64,000 nt of DNA from Calliopsis andreniformis (lineage: Eukaryota; Arthropoda; Insecta; Hymenoptera; Andrenidae), in NCBI RefSeq assembly GCF_051401765.1, contig NW_027480432.1, forward strand, positions 10,496,501 through 10,560,500, in the 5' to 3' direction. Under the pieces are notes generated by a model, which searched no databases, was not told where the DNA came from, and was given only the letters and a program-made list of their open reading frames with translations. Below, piece by piece: positions 34,900 to 47,750 of the stretch (the first letter of the stretch is position 1; each line of letters begins with the position of its first letter). The translations under genes were made by a program, and so were the position numbers.

Positions 34900-35040
34900 G
34901 GTTAACCCATTAAGGCCCAAAGTTGCGTAAACGCAACATTTCATTCGCCATTTTTTTAGGGGATTCACATTATTGAGCTCTGCTTCTTCGTGTTACTGTT
35001 ATGTTGCACTTACGCAACTTTGAAACTTAATGAGCTAACC
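34900..35040. mobile_element. 141-bp foldback element, probably piggyBac-type
   Basis: The left end GGTTAACCCATTAAGGCC and the minus-strand right end GGTTAGCTCATTAAGTTT are followed by a shared CAAAGTTGCGTAA block and GCAACAT. Each arm also contains a small palindrome (TTGCGTAAACGCAA on the left). The presumed target is TTAA on the left and CTAA on the right, one substitution apart. Identity of the arms is clear; the piggyBac assignment is weaker than for the two neighbours. Confidence 0.65.
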
Positions 35041-35545
35041 AAAGGATGATGAATAACGAAGAAAAATAATAATGAAGATGAATAATGAACCATGAAAATC
35101 GTGCTATGTATGTATATTAATACGTGACTTATTAACGAACATATCTATGAGTCTAAGGCAAAATTACTTACATCACATTTTCCAAAAATTCGAATTGAGG
35201 CCTAATTGAGATCTAAACTATAAACCACAAATTCAAAAAGTATAGTCAGCCATTTTGGTCTGTGAACGGCTCATGGAGAATTCATATTTGCAGAAAGAAG
35301 AAAAAGCATTAAAACAATGTTTCCACTTAAAAACAACAGTTTCAAGAAGACACAAGTCCATAAAACAGTATCAAAATTGAAAACTTTAAACGCCAATATG
35401 TCGAAAACAGAAATATGTGACTTAAGTCATTTTGCCTTATAACCACAAATGTACATGTATATGTACATAAAAGCATGTACTAAAAAGGTGAACCATTTTT
35501 TAACTCCACTATCCTCCAAAGATTTAAAGCAACGAATTTTCTATA
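35041..35545. other. Gene-free stretch
   Basis: Nothing assignable is seen beyond AT-rich sequence. Confidence 0.5.
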
Positions 35546-35884
35546 TTGATAGCTATAACTAATGTAGCTACTAATGATAGTACACAAAAACTAAGTTACA
35601 AAACAGTTTCTTCATCCATGTTTTCAGTGAACTCGCTAAAACACCGTTTGACTGAATCTCTTCTTCTGCTTGGGAGATTCAAACGCTCAGCATACGGCAC
35701 ATGCGGAAATCCTCTGGTCGTACTTGTTAACCATATTCACCGAATGTCTATAGACATTCACCGCGCAGACTCATTAATTGAACGCATACGCGCGCGTATT
35801 CACAGTAGTCAAACGACTGAAGTAGAATATGACATTCGTATTTCAATGCGCTTTAATGAAATCGCAGATCAGCATTTACTTTAA
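35546..35884 (+). other. Unassigned 112-codon frame in a CpG-richer block
   Basis: The frame opens with an ATT/ATA-type codon rather than a clear ATG context and ends at a TAA. From about 35640 its DNA is CpG-richer than the flanks (CATACGCGCGCGTATTC is a palindromic tract near 35785-35801). The predicted product has a basic, Ile/Arg-rich C-terminal half and no motif I recognise. It could be conserved noncoding DNA, a short exon or chance. Confidence 0.2.
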
Positions 35885-37619
35885 CGTAGTTATTTTCTTT
35901 TAGAAATATGTTTCTAAACTAGTTTACTTTACATTTTATTGCATGAATTCTGTGTCAACTTATTTACATATCTAATTGAAGTATACGGAGCGTTTCTTTT
36001 ATCTAGCACATCTTAATAAGTATCTTCGTTATTTCTGTTGGTACAAAATAATGTGTCAGGACACATTTGTTTGGTGCAAAGTTAAGAAAATTATGATCCA
36101 TGTTCTTTTCTGTTAAAAATATTCTTCCATGTATAACTCGTTACGTTCTGCATGTACACAAATTTTTCATTAAAATTAGAGTTTTTGGATTAGGCGAATT
36201 TCCTTGTAATATATCGTATGTAGATTTTTGTGACTGACTGTAGGTACAGCAATGAACTCAGGAACACCGCGGTATCCGAACATTAATGCAAGTCACTGAA
36301 TCTATTTATATATCTAATCAGCTTGAATTAACCATAGAACATAAAGGTTTGTCCATTTTTACGACTGATAAAGCTTTTTACTTGGAACATAAATATCTAC
36401 CTACACTACTTGGTCCAAATAAAAGAACACTAACCTTGAATTTGCTCAACTATGGGGAAAAGCAGTATTTACTAAAAAATCAATTCATGACAAATGGACA
36501 TAGGCTTTGATGACCTGAACTATTAACAAAAACAATACTTTAGAATGTAGTTACTGCTTTTCTTGTTCGTATTTAGTGCATTTTGGCTAAAGGCAGTAAG
36601 TAGTTTAATTAATCTTTTTAAGAAAATATATAAAGTAACTAAAACAAGACACAAAATACTCAAAAATATCCAAAGATACAAAAACCTCAATTTAAAATTT
36701 TTCTACAGTCACTGATGTCTTTCTGCGTAGTTGGGCGTCGATAAATTTCGAACACTGCATTACAAAAAGTAACCTTAACTCTTTGAAGCATGCTGTAGTT
36801 GAAAGTATTTCCCCTTTTTCATACCACCTTGAAAAATTAAAATTACTTGAACCACCACAATTTTCTAAAAATTAGAATAAACTTACTTTATTAAATTTTA
36901 TAAAAACAAAACTGTCGTACAACATGGGTCTTTTTATTTTCTAAAATTGAGAAGAAGTTAAAAGAATCACAAATTTTATTAACATTTATATTAAAAGAAT
37001 GTTAAATAACTTTTCTCTTCTACGATTAAGGTAGCTGTTAGATAAACGCAAAAACTTTGTTCAAATTTTGGGAGCCATTAATTTGGATTAGAAGAAACCC
37101 TTGTGCAAAATATAAAATTGATTTACTGTCTAGTTATCGAGAAATTATTAAAAAAAGTTTATGCATTTTAATACCGTAACATACAGCAAAATCGGAAAAA
37201 AATTACTTGTCAACTACTTTTTATGTCTGAAACCGGAAAACTATAATGAAGAACTTTATCAAAATTGAAATGAGGTTATATTGAAATGTCATGAAGCTAA
37301 TATATTAATTTCAATAAATAATATATTAATTTCAATAAAACTGTCTGTATAGTTTCATCGTAATGCTAATCAAAAAAGACATTTGTGTAAAATTTGTCTG
37401 TAAATTGCAATGAATTATAGCTAAACTCTAGTCAACTGAATATCCTATTTACATATTGCAATCATTACGTAAAAATTTAACTTTTTTCAATAAATCTAAC
37501 TAGATTTAAAAATTAATACTGTAATTTATGTAATATCATACCAATTTTATGTTCATCGTGTGGTAAAAAACTTCTATTTGTCCATCAGAATTCACTAAAA
37601 AAAACACCTTAAATAACGC
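35885..37619. other. AT-rich stretch; short tandem duplication at 37298-37340
   Basis: A 74-codon plus frame at 36286-36510 has no recognised domain. A 22-bp block, AATATATTAATTTCAATAAA, is repeated in tandem near 37298-37340. No other feature is supported. Confidence 0.45.
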
Positions 37620-38340
37620 CATATGGGACAAAGCTATAGAGAATATTGTTTCAGGTATGGAATTACAGGAAATGCACAAGTTAGTCTAGTTCAGAGCTAT
37701 ATCGGGAGACAAGCGGAGCTTGAAAAGTATCTACGAGGACTGTTGAGTCGAATTTGATACGATATTAAGCCCAGACCCTCGGTGAAGCTTGTCATGTTGC
37801 ATTAAGCTTCAGAAACATAGCCACCGAAGGCTTTAAATAATGCGTGCGCAACGATGATTCGTTGGTAAACACTATAACGTATCCATGTGCAAAAACGCAA
37901 GTGATATTCCAGTTCCATAGTAAATCGATCCACCGTCTTCGTGACCACTGTTAGAGAGCAGGTGTTTGTAAATAATCCGATGTGCGAACAAAAATATGTA
38001 ATTCGAGCATGTAATATTCGAAGAGCAGCTATGATCGATCTATGCGAGCTAGGATTTGTTTTTCTTTCGACTCGATGAGACGAAGAATCAGTGGAAAAGT
38101 ATCGTTTCTAGTTATTCTTACGTAGCGTTTGATTTCTTCCTTTTTATTTCATCGCTGAGACTCTGCATTACATTGCAAGCCCAAAGATAAATCATGTTAT
38201 CTGATATGAATCCCTGAGATAACTTGTATAAACTAGATAGAACCCTTTCCTCCGTGCCGCTGATATTGCGAAAGAATGCCAAGTGTGACAATGTTTGATC
38301 GGGAACACGACTTCGAGTACGGTTTATGGCAGCGGATTTT
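37620..38340. other. Moderately GC-rich block, possible conserved noncoding DNA
   Basis: Composition is more balanced than the flanks, with CpG-containing tracts (CGGGAGACAAGCGGAGC near 37701). Every frame is stopped frequently, so a protein exon is unlikely. A regulatory role is conceivable only from composition. Confidence 0.25.
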
Positions 38341-41300
38341 TTCAGGGGAATATTATATCGAAGGTGTTACAGCAATTTAGCTTTTAAAAGAAGTAGGTCT
38401 TTATCGTAAATTCGTCGAAAGATTATTGATCGTATAATTTTTTGAAAATTTTGAAGTTTAGTTTCATTTGAAAAAGTTTGAAAATGGAACTGTACTAAGC
38501 TGTTTTTATGTTTGATGAGATTAATTTATAAGCATAGAATTGAATTTATTTTTTTTTGTTTTTTTTCAGAATTTGTTTTATGTAAGTTAATTATCAAAAA
38601 AGATTTTAGGTGTATTTTGATCCTCCAACGACTGATTCTATGCGTCTTCCATTTTTTCATGGTCATCACCAAATGTACATAGTATGCACTCTAATATGAC
38701 TCTATTTATTTAGTTAATAGTTGTAACTGAAAATAATCTGTTTTCAATGGGTTAAGTGTTAAGTGATCCAGAATTGAAATTCTTAAGATTAAAAAATTAT
38801 TAGAAAATCGTAACAGTAATAAAAAGAGCTCTTATACATGACTGATAAATTAATGGCTTTCTATCTTTTTTTCTCCTATTAATGTGAGAAGCCAGATCCA
38901 TTGATTGTGATTCTTTGATTAGAAGTTTTTGATATTTGTTTTAATACGTATACTATTTTAAATTTTAGAAAAATACGTACATTTTATTTCTCCTTTTACT
39001 TGAAGAAATAAAACAAAATTAGAAAAAGATAAGTCAGACGAATACAAAAAATGATTCAACTGTATTGAATTTAGGAAAACAATTTTTTATTAAAGTGACC
39101 AAACGTTCAAAAGTAGCAGGAAATGAAACTTATATTAAATTGTTTGTTTGGATCAAAAAGTAATCAACAACTGCCTGGTTTTACTTAATAAAACTGTCAA
39201 ACGACAATTTCATTTTATAAAAAAGTATGGAGACTATGAAGAATTCAATTTAAAATTTCTTCGTTCTAGTTTCGATTCTGTCCATGCACTTCATTATGGT
39301 ATCAAACAGTAGAGGTCAGTAGTTTTCAGTATTCAGAATTTCTACCTTATCAACAGTCATTCTTCATTACTAATTAAGTAAAAAATTTTTGACAAAAGAT
39401 ATCAATTTGAAGAAAATAGTACTTTTTAATACCAAAAATATAATTATCACTATTTTATAGAAAAACTTGTCTATGAATATAAAAATAAAGGAGTAGATAA
39501 TAAAACTTATCTACAGTAAATAATGTGGAAAACTGAATATACAACAACTAATTTAATTTCCTCTTTGAAAATTATTTTTAAAAATTCATTAATTAAATAT
39601 TTTGTATTACTAGTTCAATAATAGTTTCCGATCGTACCTAGCATTATAGGAATGCCTTAATCAGAACATTACCACAAGTATGAAATTTATATTACATATA
39701 CGTCACTATATCAGAATTACGTTTAAAGTGTTGTATCATTGTCAATTTTCCATAGTTACCATTATCATTTCTAAATTATTTATTATATCATTCATTAATT
39801 TTGATAACTTATTGGTCAATTTTCCGTCATATTGTTAAAAATTTAAATATTCAGAATATGTTAGTTATCTATTCAAATCTAAATAAATTTTAACTTTATT
39901 TTTCCTTTTACTTTTCCTTTTTTAAGCTTCCACTATTAGCACAGTAATTCAATCTCGATGAAAGGGCTCGTAAGAGACTAAAACTCGACGATTCCAAAAA
40001 TACTCCTGATCCTCTGATAAGATCCAGAATTAAAATTTTTGTACTGTTACCCATGTACTAGATAAACAATCAAAGCACTGCACGTAACAAACCATTGATA
40101 CCTATTACCTTCTATCGTATTAAATGAATGAAATTGGCTTCAAGAAATTAAAAATTTCATATCATTGCTCCAAATATTCAACGAAATATCAAAAATCCAG
40201 ACAATTCTACCATGTCCAGTTAAAACAAAATCTGCACATAATTTGACACTTACAGCTTAACATAACAAATGCAACATTATATTTAAACGAATAAAATTGG
40301 CTTTTAAGACGCTGAAGCGCCATTGCTACCTTTGTCTTTATAACTAACGTATTTAGAACCCTAGATGCGAGTCATTCAAAAGGTTCGACCTGAGTTCCCA
40401 GTGACCTGCGTTCAGAGTCATAAAAGAAAGGCCCTCTTCGCCTGATTTCAGCTTCCGTGAAGAAGCAAAATATCATGGCGAAGAAAGTCTAGCTTTCCCT
40501 GTACGGATACAAATCAAACGTTGAAGCAAAACGATGGACAAGTATGTACTCTATTCCAAAATAAGGAAACGATACTTCTTAACATTGACACTGACGATAC
40601 CGATCCATTATGGAAGTGTATGTACACGTATGAACTTTAGTTAACCCTTCTGATGTCGTACCAATGTCAAGACGAAAAAGTTAACATTAATACTGTTACC
40701 ATGCTATTTTCATAGGTGGTCACATCTCTGTACACCCACCATGGCGAATCCACAAGTGCCAGACATTTTCTATATTTACAAATTTTTCTGTAGTTGTTGC
40801 AATATGTATAAACAAAAAGCACGCGACTAGATCGGAGTAGCTAAAAGTGAGCATGGACACTAAATACATAATTTCGTTAGCAGTTCCTTGGCCTGCTCAA
40901 GGGTTTCTATGTATGTAAGAGAAAAGGAATGGGTACCCCTTTAAGGCGAATATGGCACTAGTCCACTAGGCCTTAATAATCGGAAGAATGAAATTCTACA
41001 TTCTTTATTAAATATTGGCACAAGAACCACCAATCAATTTCGTATGTTCTTTCGATGAAAATGATACGAAATAGAATATAATTCCAATGATTTATAACGA
41101 AATTATATGGAAAATGGATTTGCAAAATTGTAAGCTAACTTTGCTAAAAGTGATCTGATTAGTATTTGATGTCACTTTAACCAAGAGAACAAAAGAAAAT
41201 CTCTGTTACTTCTGTAAGGATACAATACATAATAACAAAACTGATATATTTTGACAACGTCATAAACCTTCACTTGCAAGGCCCCAAACCCACCCGTCAC

Positions 41301-41822
41301 TCGACACAGCATTAATTATTGGTAATTCAAACTCTCTAATTCTTGTTAAATTTGTTTAAAAATAGCAAAGTAATTATTTGGAAAAGGGACCACCTCACCA
41401 ATTTCAATAACTTTAAAATATGCTGTTAGCAGGTTATTTCAAGTAACTTGATGTAAATGAGATTTGTTGCTAATATTTCAGAAATACTGAACGGTGATTA
41501 CATGTATATAAAAAAATTGTTCAGAAAGTTGAGTTGAATTGTACATGTTTTAATTTTATCAAATTCGATGAAGTAGCCCACTTTCCACATTCTACATAAT
41601 TAACGATAATATGAACGAGTACCTTATAATTCACTCGGTAAAAATGATACCAAACACGACACAATTCGAATCAGTTAAACCACACGTATTCACAAACACT
41701 ACACTCCCTTTACGAACTCTACTTTAATGATTAGTTCTTCAACTGACCGTTATTCATGAGCAGAGGACGCTGAAAACACTTTGAATTTCTAAGTCGGTAC
41801 TGCAGTTTGACTATGGACTAGA
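38341..41822. other. Long gene-free stretch
   Basis: No gene is supported in 3.5 kb. A pyrimidine tract followed by CAG (ending TTTTTTTTGTTTTTTTTCAG, about 38551-38570) resembles a 3' splice site, but no open frame follows. The part 40320-40560 is somewhat GC-richer. Confidence 0.45.
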
Positions 41823-42128
41823 GTTACCATCCGTTAGTTGCGCCAGTCCCCTTACCTTTTCGTCCCGAATCAAGCTGTGTTGCAGAGCCTGCCCCACTCC
41901 TTCCACTGACGCTGACGCGATCGCGTGGGGAATGCTAGCGGGTGTTTCGAAAGAATCGTATACTTACGCTAGCTGATATGTTTGGAAAGGTATATTATCA
42001 GAAAGAACACCCATTAGGTTCCCTACCTGCTCCCAGGCAGAAGAGTGGGGCAACCGAAGGCAGGTTCCGCAGCACAGCTAGGTGAGGGACGAAAAGATAA
42101 GGGGACTGGCGCGACTACGGATGGTAAC
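41823..42128. mobile_element. 306-bp GC-rich foldback element
   Basis: The left end GTTACCATCCGTTAGTTGCG and, read on the minus strand, the right end GTTACCATCCGTAGTCGCGC are followed by a shared CCAGTCCCCTTA, CTTTTCGTCCC, AGCTGTG-TGC and CCTGCC. The first ~70 bp of each arm match closely; after a short indel the match weakens but GGGTGTT appears in both inner arms, leaving a small centre. The element is strikingly GC-rich for its surroundings. No clear target duplication was found, so the superfamily is open. A transcript would form a long hairpin. The 77-codon minus frame at 42023-42256 only translates the right arm. Confidence 0.8.
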
Positions 42129-42439
42129 GCTGTTATAGACACGGAATCCCATAAGATGTAAAGTCTACTCATATATTTCAATACTTTTAGTGGCCGTGTA
42201 CCCAAATTATTCACAAACAAGCGAGTATCAAAGTTCCTGTAAAAGAGAAGAAACATTTACCTAACAAGACTTCAATACTTGATACATTTCCAAAACCCAT
42301 CCTTATCCACATGTAAAATTGAGTGTACATACATTGATGCAAGAAGAAAAAAGTATGCTCAAAAAATGCAGCTCCAAAAAGTACCAACAAAAGAACTCCA
42401 AAAACATCTAAAGCGCTGACTTACTATCTACAGTCATAT
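42129..42439. other. Gene-free spacer
   Basis: AT-rich spacer between the foldback element and the CpG-rich island; nothing assignable. Confidence 0.5.
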
Positions 42440-43600
42440 CTTTAAAATAATAACACATTGCTTTCCGCACGACGAAAGCCCCAAATCAGATACATTAATA
42501 ACAAACAACCACGGCCAACCTCGATGCCGTTTATCTATGCAATTATGCTCTCTTCGTTCGCCGAATATCTGAACGTTCCCGCACAAGTCTTCGCCTGTAG
42601 TTCGCCAGATGGCACAACGACAGTCACCTGTTTACCTGAATTTTTACCTGAGCAGCTATCATCAGGGACCGATCGTCCAATCGCTGCGCCGACCCTGGGG
42701 CCCCACTGTCCCCTCCATAGCCAACCCCCGTTCCCCTTCCCCGCCGTCCCACTCTCTCTGTACCCCACTTGTCGCCTGGCTCGAGTGCAACAGGCTGGCT
42801 ACGTAGTTCAGAAATTCGTCCGCTGTAAGCACGAAACGAATCCGTAGCGTCAGTTTTCGAATCTGATTTCGTTCGATTCACGTCGCGTTAGTGCAATACT
42901 CTCGCGTTAGTGCGCCGGCCACATTGGGATACCAGCGCCGGAAACGAGAACAGGTGAGCAAACTCCATTCGACTCCAATAACGCGCTTATCGCTCTAGCG
43001 TCGAACCCGATGATCATACCTCCGTTCGAGTGCCATCGAATAATGTCGTTCGATCCACGAATAGAATTTCACCGATGGCATGCCACTAAGGACACACCGT
43101 CGAATTCTTTCGCCCTCGAGAACAGTGGACATTCGTACTGTGCAGAACTGATAGTTTCACCTGAGACACATGTTGACATAAAAGTACTTTTTCGTATAGG
43201 GGATTCGTCAGTTCCATTAGTAATGAATACTTTGACCAATAATATGCTAGCTCCGAAATTGCACGTGATATCAGGCGGTTCTATCTATAGTAACTATAAA
43301 GATTCGCATTTTTCCAGATGCAACCTTACCAGCTCTGTAGAGTAGGCGTGCTTGCTTTAGCTGTAGCCTCCTCTTGAACACCCGTTCCCTCTCTAGAACC
43401 GTCCTAGGCTGCGTTTCTCGATTAAGGTCGTGCGCAACTCCATGTGTTTATCGTACTGCAGTATGCGGAGAACAAGCTCGCGGAAAGCGAGACCATTATG
43501 CTGTGCTTCTCGTTGATTCCTCGTCGTTTGAGGGAATTTATACGATCCTATGTTACTTTGTAAAGGGAGTTTGAAAGTTCCAATGGGTCCAATTCAGGCG
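42440..43600 (+). promoter_or_regulatory. Largest GC/CpG-rich island; candidate promoter with 5' exon
   Basis: This is the longest high-GC block (for example CCGACCCTGGGGCCCCACTG near 42691). Frames overlap in several registers on both strands (42458-42847, 42609-42806, 43010-43345 and 43374-43574 plus; 42535-42768 and 42624-42881 minus), none recognisable. An initiator-like GTCAGTTTTC at about 42849-42858 is followed by a strong splice donor, CAGGTGAGCA (42951-42960), giving a possible noncoding first exon of roughly 100 bp on the plus strand. CpG richness supports a promoter. All of this is inference from composition and motifs; no TATA box was evident. Confidence 0.35.
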
Positions 43601-46100
43601 TGTGATTAGATCTTTTATCTAGTTGATCGGTTTTTTGTTGTTGAGAGTACGATAATGCATTGTTGAACGTAATTGCGAAGCTTCGAAGGTCGTTCAGCGA
43701 GTTCAATAGCATTGTAAATTCAAGTTTGACGAGCTAGGTATCGGTAACAGCGTATTTTAGATAGCAATGGCGTACTCGTTTCTTAGACCGCTGTTCGAGG
43801 CATTCTTGCTTTGAATCAGTAATGCAACCTTTCAGTGGAATCTTACGAACGTCTTATTCATTGGAAATTAAGAATTGATCTTGTTCGGTATCTTCTATGG
43901 GAGTTAGGAAATGATATGAAATTTAAAAAGCTTCTGTCAAAAGGTTCTATGAGTAAATAATAAAACGTGATACGTGGAAATTAAATTGAGGCAATGTTTT
44001 GTGTTTAACCATTAGAAATAGGTACACTGGGTGCCATACTACTAAATTCTTATGCGTTTTAGAAACATAAAATTTATCACAAAACAAATGTAATTATGAA
44101 GAATGTTATTTTACAATCTTATTATAATTAAAATAATTGTAGGTCTAAAATTTACCACGAAATTGATTTCAACTATAACTATTTCAACTATTTTAAGATG
44201 ATTAATTTGCATGAAAATCTATAGAAACTTATGTCACTCATTGTTAACACACATATAATTATTTATCCAGACGAAAACAATCAATTCTCACAGCTGACCG
44301 TCGTTTATCTAATTACGTACATAAACAACATGTATACATTAAAATTAGCGAGAGTTTGACTTCGCCTTCCGACAACCGTTTAATTTTAGATCTCTCGGCT
44401 CGTACTTCACGGCCAAATAATAATTCTTAAAACATCGTCGATTGTGTTTGAACAAACGCTTAATATGATCGCATTTCGCATCGTACTTTTGTCTTTAAAC
44501 GGTCGCCAGATGTGGTCTCGTTGCTCCGATCAACATGAATGCTTCTTTTTTATTGCAGTTGGTTGATGCAGATTATACGAAACGTACGTAATTTATGTAG
44601 ACGTTGAGTTCACATTGAAATTATCGTGTAACATTATCCTTTTAGCTTAAACTGTTTATTTACAATTACAGTCGTTTTAGAAATTAAATAATGGATAAAT
44701 TTTGTGTGAATTTCAAAACCGAGAGAAATTGAATAATGTATCCATGAAGCATAGGCGGAATATTAGCAATTTTAGTACATCTGTACCACCTTTGCGCACA
44801 TCATTGTTATCAGCAATAACAGATTAACTTGCGTTTTTACGTTCTCATTGGCGCCAATCGTCCGCGCAATAATAAAGTCAATAAGAAGTGGGGGAAAAAT
44901 GTGTCAGCCATTGTTAGCAAGGATGAGAACTGATTAAAAGACCTGTCGCGTCCGAGCTTCGGATCTTTTCGAAGTTTCAGCTGTTCCAAGTTAAAGGCCA
45001 CATTCAAATAGTATACATTACTGATATATTTCATGCATATTCATGTTTGCCTCTAGTTTATAGTTTTAATTTTCTCGAAGTTATACTTTAAATTTGATTT
45101 AAGAGCTTTGATACTCGCGTGATAGAGTTTTCCTGTTTACGAAATAAAAAACGAATGATCGAGGAGAAAATGCTCATCGATAACTGTTGCATCAGCTTCT
45201 TTTTTTTTGAGATTATGTAAAGCATATTTAAACGAATCATTGATCCTTTGATACAAGAATGTAACTAGTTTTGAAAGATAATTTCATGTAAAGCAGTCTT
45301 GAATGATTTATTGAAAAGAGGCGTTCTGCGTTGCGTTTTGCAACGATTTAATTTTTTAAATTATTTTTTTAATATAAAGGAACTTTCACATAAGGAGTCA
45401 TCATCGTTACGACACTTCGTCGCCACACACTATACCTTTAATGTATGCATAGTTGCAGCTGCGAACGTCTCTCGAACCCTGCAACGGAGCTGCTACGCTG
45501 CAGTCATCCGACATTCACAACCGATCTTTTCGAATTAAAACGTAAAGTCACACAGTGGTTCTTCGATCATATTTAATTGAAATCCATAAATAACAAAACT
45601 GCCATGTGAAACGGGTGCATCAACAACGCATAGTGTTTTGGGGAGTCCCTTGTTGATTGCACCTGTACTTGTCATTTTTCTAGTCTGCTTGTTTCGAAGA
45701 GCACGTATCGAGCGAACAATAGTAATAATAATTACTGATAACTTCACCATGTTTTCACATACATGTACTTTTACAAATTTGTTGTTTATTATAAGTACAT
45801 AACGTATTAATATTTGTGATGTAAAATTGCATGATTGCATAGAAAGAATGTGTATATTAGTGGATAACAATAAGGCCCAGCCTGGGCCCAGCCTAGACCT
45901 TTCTCGAGGACTCGAAGCTGCGGCCTACGATACTCTTCGCTGTACAGTTGCGAGGTGCATGACGATGTAGACTGTAGACCATAGAACTTATATGTACTCT
46001 TTTTTCTTCTTAAATTAAATTTTCCAGCTGAAGTTCATTAGTGAAAAGGACTATAGTTCCCACGTATAGATTCTCTTTTGCCAATTAGTTTTTCTTTTCT
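43601..46100. other. Gene-free stretch with unassigned frames
   Basis: Frames at 45299-45538 (plus, 79 codons) and 45535-45870 (minus, 111 codons) abut end to end but show no domain I know. The minus one ends in a less AT-driven part (SHGSFVIYGFQLNMIEEPL) and is the only mildly protein-like piece. A splice-acceptor-like TTCTTTTTTATTGCAG lies near 44542-44557. Confidence 0.35.
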
Positions 46101-46105
46101 CGATT

Positions 46106-46127
46106 ATCATCATCATCATCATTATCA
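46106..46127. repeat. (ATC)n microsatellite
   Basis: A short run of ATC triplets with one interruption (ATCATCATCATCATTATCAT). Confidence 0.85.
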
Positions 46128-46565
46128 TTGTCCTTCTTTTATTTCATTACTATTAAAGTTCATTTTAGTGTTAAACGTATTTTAATTGCTAGTGTTGTAT
46201 GCATGTGTGTGATTTTAGTTTTCCAGATATACAAGGCAATTACCATTAAGGTTTTATTGGAATCATTACAAAGATTTATAATTGACAAATACAATCAGTA
46301 CACTTGGCGAGTTGCTTGTTACTACTATTTCTTTCTTTTTTTGTTCTCATTATTATAATTTTGTAATATTCGTTTTTGATACTGTCATATTTTTATTTAC
46401 CATTAACGCGCATAATCATTACCATTTGTAGAGATAAAAGGGACCAATCAGAGTTTCTTTGATCTTGGAGCATCCTTGACTTTTTAAACCAGAATTTCAA
46501 AATTTCTTGCATTTGTAAAACCTGTACATGTACATGTATGTATACGGATTAGAATATATTGACAT

Positions 46566-46720
46566 ATACAGGGTGTCCCAGTTTTTTCGGGCATAATTTT
46601 GCGAGCATATTCTACGAACAAAATGAAGAAAAAAATAAATTAATGTAAAATTAAATGTTGTAGGAACTAAACGAATGATGCTTGCAATATTACAAATGCA
46701 ATAAAAGAAAAAAATGGAAA
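46566..46720. mobile_element. One-sided TACAGGGTGTCCCAG-type transposon end
   Basis: The block starts ATACAGGGTGTCCCAGTTTT, then TCGGGCATAATTTTGCG, the same terminus type as the mariner-like MITEs at 17631 and 18598. No inverted partner could be found downstream to 47100, so it is a truncated copy or has lost its other end. Confidence 0.5.
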
Positions 46721-47489
46721 ATTATTTCGAATTAAACGAAATTTAGTTTCTTGATTAACAGTACATAGAATTTTCTCGTAATAAACTGAATTTTAAATTG
46801 AATGTTGCACTTTTTGTCATATTTTGAAATTATTTTCTTAACTTTTCTTACACTTGAAAATATAGAAAATAGCTAGCACATAAATTAACCTCAAAAAGAA
46901 ATATTTTATTTTGTATAAGCTCATTGCTTTCATTCGAGTTATGAGTTTATAGTGAATCAATACTGCACTATAAGAAATGTTTAAGACTGCTGTTCAGTAC
47001 ATTAAAACGAATATAGAACAAGAACTAATACGTTAATCTTGACACAATAAACGTCAAGTGTCTTTTGTTAGAATTATGTCCTTATTCTTTTCCTGTGCAA
47101 GACAGCAACATATCTTTTATTATTTATTATGCATTTACGTTTACAGTTCACTCAGAGTGAAATCATGATATAACAAGCGTAGCTACTCGCATTATATCTA
47201 TTTTGCATATCTTCTTCAGTAGCACAGCACACGCTCTTATCAAAATCACAGAAGCACTAAGTGATTCAGAAGCAATCTTTAAAATCTCGGATAACAGAAG
47301 TCACTTGAACATGATGAACAACGAAAACCTGAACTTTATTGTGCAATTTGTTTTGTCTCACGTCTCGTACGATTCTCCTTCGTTTACATTAGCAGCTCTA
47401 ACTTGGCTGTTTGCCAAGGCGAAAGCAGAATAATTGTGCAAAATATATGAAGAGTGGAAAATAAAATACCTACGTTATCATTGACCACG
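46721..47489. other. AT-rich stretch with unassigned 76-codon frame
   Basis: The plus frame at 47203-47433 (opens with TTG) reads IKITEALSDSEAIFKISDN and is more protein-like than most, yet I cannot assign it to a family. It could be a fragment of a degraded gene or transposon. Confidence 0.25.
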
Positions 47490-47750
47490 TCGCATTGTTG
47501 AATATCAGAATAGATTGGAGGAAGCACGGTCAGAGCGTGCGAGCATCATCAGCGTTTAACACGAGGCAAAAATATTTTCACGTAAGCTACGCGGATGTTT
47601 CCCTCGCCACGTTTACAAGCCCACACACTGCGTCAGCCTTTGCTTACCGAACGACGATTCGGAGGCCATCTGACAGCCTGCGTCAGTCCAGCCCAAATGC
47701 AGATCTTCTTGCGTGCGCGTTTAAGGATACGCATTCTTAGCGAACGATGA
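47490..47750. promoter_or_regulatory. CpG-rich island, candidate regulatory element
   Basis: A compact GC- and CpG-rich block (GAAGCACGGTCAGAGCGTGC, CTACGCGGATGTTTCCCTCG) with a featureless 81-codon frame (47495-47740). It is like the other islands in the window and may be conserved noncoding DNA. Confidence 0.3.
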
